From assembly GCA_025362115.1 (NCBI GenBank), contig JANYIK010000017.1, positions 1 through 18,146 on the forward strand: DNA of 18,146 nt, read 5' to 3'. Shown in pieces: positions 15,840 through 18,146 of this stretch. The notes under the pieces were generated by a model. It was not told the origin of the DNA and ran no database searches. It saw only the letters and a list, made by a program, of their open reading frames with translations. The stretch comes from Methylophilaceae bacterium. Lineage in GTDB: Bacteria > Pseudomonadota > Gammaproteobacteria > Burkholderiales > Methylophilaceae. Position numbers and translations under genes: made by a program. The stretch's first letter is position 1; every line of letters begins with the position of its first letter.

Positions 15840-18100
15840 TAGTTGTCGCCACCCTTGCTACCACCTTTGGGTTTGCCAAACTCATAGGTGACCCCTACCC
15901 ATGCCGCGCGAGGTGCCGCAGGCGAGCGGAATTGCTCCTTAGTCCAGTTATTGCTGTCCGGATCAAACACCCCCGTTGAGAAGGCGTTATCGCCCAGCAC
16001 CCCAAAGGTCGCGTAGTCTTTGTCGAGCACGTTGTTCACTTTGGCGAACAATTGCCAGTTGTCATTGATGCGGTAGTGTGTATCCAGATGCATCACGGCA
16101 TAGCCGGGTACCTTTCCGTTCGCATCCTGATTGTTCTCATCTCCCCGTGCATATTGCCCCGCCGCAACCAGAACGTTGCTACCCACACTCCAACTTGGTG
16201 TGATGTCATAACCCAGACGCAACTTGAGGGTATGCCGAGGAATGCCTGGAATCCGATTGCCTTTGTGTACACAGATGGTATCCACTGCGACGTTGCCATT
16301 ACAGTCAAAACCGGCACTACTGTTGCCGCCACTCAACGCAACAAAATCAGTCTGGAAGGTAGCATCCACAAAACCGTAGTTGGCAGTAAAGCTAAGCCCG
16401 CCCGCCTTGCCATTCAAACCCATCTCGAAACCCTGGCGGCGGGTCTTGCCAACATTACTGAAGTAGCCGGTAGCGGCTCCAGTACTTTGAAACAAAATAT
16501 CGTCACTGAGCTCCGTATGATATAGCCCCGCGTTCCACTTCAAATCATTAGAAAGGTGTCCACGTACACCACCTTCAAATGTCCTTGCCACTACCATCTT
16601 CAAGGCGGGGTCAGCCACGAAGGAATTAGGCAAACTACAGGGTGCCGCCGGGTCGGCACAAGTCAGTTCCACCGGTGTCGGAGCTCTCATGCCTTCGTTA
16701 TAAGCGCCGTATAAACCAAGCGATTTAGTCGGATTGAAATTCAGCCCGATGGCGGGATTGAATCTCTCAAAATTGTGATCCCCGTTGAGAGCAACGCCAA
16801 TTTGGTCTTGCAGCTTAACTTCTGCTTTGTTGTAGCGACCTGACAGCGTCAAATTTAACTTATCTGTAATCGAAAAATTGTCTGTGGCATAAACACCGTA
16901 ATAGTCGTTATCGGCTTTCAAGCGCACCGAAGCCAGAATATTGACCGGATTTATCGTCACCGTTCGATTGCCCACCACCACGGCATCATAAGTATCACTG
17001 GAAAAATCTGTACGTCCCAAATCAGCACTCGCGCCCACAGTGAATTGGTTCTTATGTCCCATCACATCACGCAACAAGGTGAACTGCAATGCACCACCAA
17101 AACCATCCTGATCGGTCTCGGTGGCAATATTGTGCGCTTGTATAGGCGTTGCAATATCCCCCACCAAGTTGCTATTGAAGCCACTAATTCTATTTTTGCG
17201 ATAGTAGGTGTCTGCCGCAATCAACATCTCATCATTCAAAAAATGACTCCCTTTGAGATTGATCATGGCTAAATTGTTGCCTATGGAATCAGGCCAAGAA
17301 TAGGCTTGGCTGCGGTTATTCATCATAGAAAGCGGTAAGGCTTGCGTGCCTTCCATATCGCTATTAGCCAACATCAAAGATAAATCCAGGTCGCTATTGT
17401 CATCTTGCCAGCCTACCTTAGCGAAAAGCTGATTGACGAAACTTGAAGAATGATCGCGCCAACCGTCTTCTTCAAACAAATTCCCAGCAACAAAATAGTC
17501 TATATTTTTGTCTTTTATTTCACCGCCAGCCTCGAACTCAAACGCTTTGCGTCCCCATGACCCTCCATACAAAGTCGCCCCAACCCCCGGATTATCCGCA
17601 CCGCTCTTGGTGTTTACGGACAACGCGCCGCCCAAGGTATTCAGTCCAAACAGCGGGTTGGAGCCTGGGATCAAGCTGATGCTGGAAATCGCGTTGGAAG
17701 GAATCAAATCCCAGTTCACGATGTCACCAAACGGTTCGTTGACGCGCACACCGTCCATGAATACCGACAAGCCTTGTGGTGTGCCTAGCAAAGGGGAAGC
17801 AGTAAAACCACGGAACGAGACATCAGCCTGATACGGGTTTGCGACGGTATTGCTGATGCTGACCGAACCCAGATTAGCATCTATAAACTCTGAAATATCC
17901 AGATTGCGTTGCTCAGCGATAGCTTTGCCGGAGACCGCCTGTACATTAGACGGCACCTCGTTAATGGCAGTGCCCAACCCAGGCAAAGGCGTGGTACCGA
18001 CCACTTCCACGGTACCGGTTTCCAGTATCTCGGCTTTGTTTTCTGCCAAAGCAGGAAAACTCAACAGCATCACACCCAACATGAAAAAATAACGCAACAT
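15839..18100 (-). CDS. TonB-dependent outer-membrane receptor
   Basis: A 753-residue receptor. The signal peptide is MLRYFFMLGVMLLSFPALA (1-19). A TonB-box-like GTVEVVGT lies at ~29-36. The plug domain (~45-165) has VSFRGF, VFMDGVRVNEPFGD and NPLFGLNTLGGALSVNTKSG. A 22-strand-type barrel follows, with the signature GLNFNPTKSLGLYGAYNEGMRAP and the near-terminal NVLDKDYATFG. The ligand (siderophore, metal complex, vitamin or sugar) cannot be assigned. I chose the ATG at 18100 (AGGGG 5 bases upstream) over the TTG at 18124. Two cysteine pairs, in CADPAAPC and DCNGNVAVDTIC, may form disulfides in surface loops. After the last strand (WVGVTYEFG) there is a Gly/Lys tail, KPKGGSKGGDN. No Fur box is visible in the 46 bases upstream. 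Confidence 0.93.
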   Translation of the reverse strand: MLRYFFMLGVMLLSFPALAENKAEILETGTVEVVGTTPLPGLGTAINEVPSNVQAVSGKAIAEQRNLDISEFIDANLGSVSISNTVANPYQADVSFRGFTASPLLGTPQGLSVFMDGVRVNEPFGDIVNWDLIPSNAISSISLIPGSNPLFGLNTLGGALSVNTKSGADNPGVGATLYGGSWGRKAFEFEAGGEIKDKNIDYFVAGNLFEEDGWRDHSSSFVNQLFAKVGWQDDNSDLDLSLMLANSDMEGTQALPLSMMNNRSQAYSWPDSIGNNLAMINLKGSHFLNDEMLIAADTYYRKNRISGFNSNLVGDIATPIQAHNIATETDQDGFGGALQFTLLRDVMGHKNQFTVGASADLGRTDFSSDTYDAVVVGNRTVTINPVNILASVRLKADNDYYGVYATDNFSITDKLNLTLSGRYNKAEVKLQDQIGVALNGDHNFERFNPAIGLNFNPTKSLGLYGAYNEGMRAPTPVELTCADPAAPCSLPNSFVADPALKMVVARTFEGGVRGHLSNDLKWNAGLYHTELSDDILFQSTGAATGYFSNVGKTRRQGFEMGLNGKAGGLSFTANYGFVDATFQTDFVALSGGNSSAGFDCNGNVAVDTICVHKGNRIPGIPRHTLKLRLGYDITPSWSVGSNVLVAAGQYARGDENNQDANGKVPGYAVMHLDTHYRINDNWQLFAKVNNVLDKDYATFGVLGDNAFSTGVFDPDSNNWTKEQFRSPAAPRAAWVGVTYEFGKPKGGSKGGDN

Positions 18101-18146
18101 AAAAACCCCTAAACTCAAAATCAAAGAAGATGGCTAATTTATGCAA

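Noticed and set aside
16035..16050. Sequence resembling a sigma54 -24/-12 promoter (TGGC followed by TTGC)
   Set aside because: The GG to GC spacing is one base short and it lies within the receptor coding region on the opposite strand.
16052..16525. 157-codon open frame on the plus strand
   Set aside because: Antisense to the TonB-dependent receptor, with no recognisable motif or ribosome binding site.
18101..18146. Search for a Fur box or sigma54 promoter in front of the TonB receptor
   Set aside because: Nothing resembling either consensus is seen in the 46 bases available; the promoter may lie beyond the window.

Overview
The window looks like a chromosomal core region of a betaproteobacterium. 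The protein sequences, the gene order tig-clpP-clpX-lon-hupB-tRNA-Val-tRNA-Asp-ppiD, the cheR-cheD-cheB order and a base composition near 50% GC by eye all fit. A Nitrosomonadales/Gallionellaceae-like origin is plausible, but that is an impression and was not tested. No mobile element, prophage, CRISPR array or rRNA was seen, and no gap between genes exceeds about 165 bases.

Plus strand, 1-4412: the end of a chemotaxis cluster. It holds the C-terminal part of a methyl-accepting chemotaxis protein ending in a CheR/CheB docking pentapeptide (EWEEF), then an OprB-type outer-membrane porin, then cheR, cheD and cheB. The last three are the receptor methyltransferase, glutamine deamidase and methylesterase, so the receptor tail and all three receptor-modifying enzymes sit together. 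The porin is the unexpected member.

Minus strand, 4432-12811: the protein quality-control block. In transcription order it is trigger factor (tig), ClpP, ClpX, Lon, HU (hupB), tRNA-Val(TAC), tRNA-Asp(GTC) and the periplasmic chaperone PpiD. tig and clpP overlap by an ATGA. lon has a candidate heat-shock-like promoter. hupB has a strong sigma70-type promoter whose -35 box lies in the loop of an inverted repeat. A clear intrinsic terminator follows the two tRNAs. ppiD and cheB converge.

Minus strand, 12849-18100: a TonB-dependent outer-membrane receptor overlaps by one base a sigma54-type (NtrC-family) response regulator. This is followed closely by purT and then by a group II truncated hemoglobin whose likely TTG start lies inside the end of purT. 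No cognate histidine kinase is in view. From 18100 down to 9571 the minus strand is one nearly gapless train of seven genes, which reaches lon at 7067 after an 83-base gap.

No obviously new system stands out. The most interesting points are the coupled TonB receptor/sigma54 regulator pair, including its GAFTNA variant of GAFTGA, the globin coupled to purT, the porin inside the chemotaxis cluster, and the layout of the hupB promoter and tRNA transcript.
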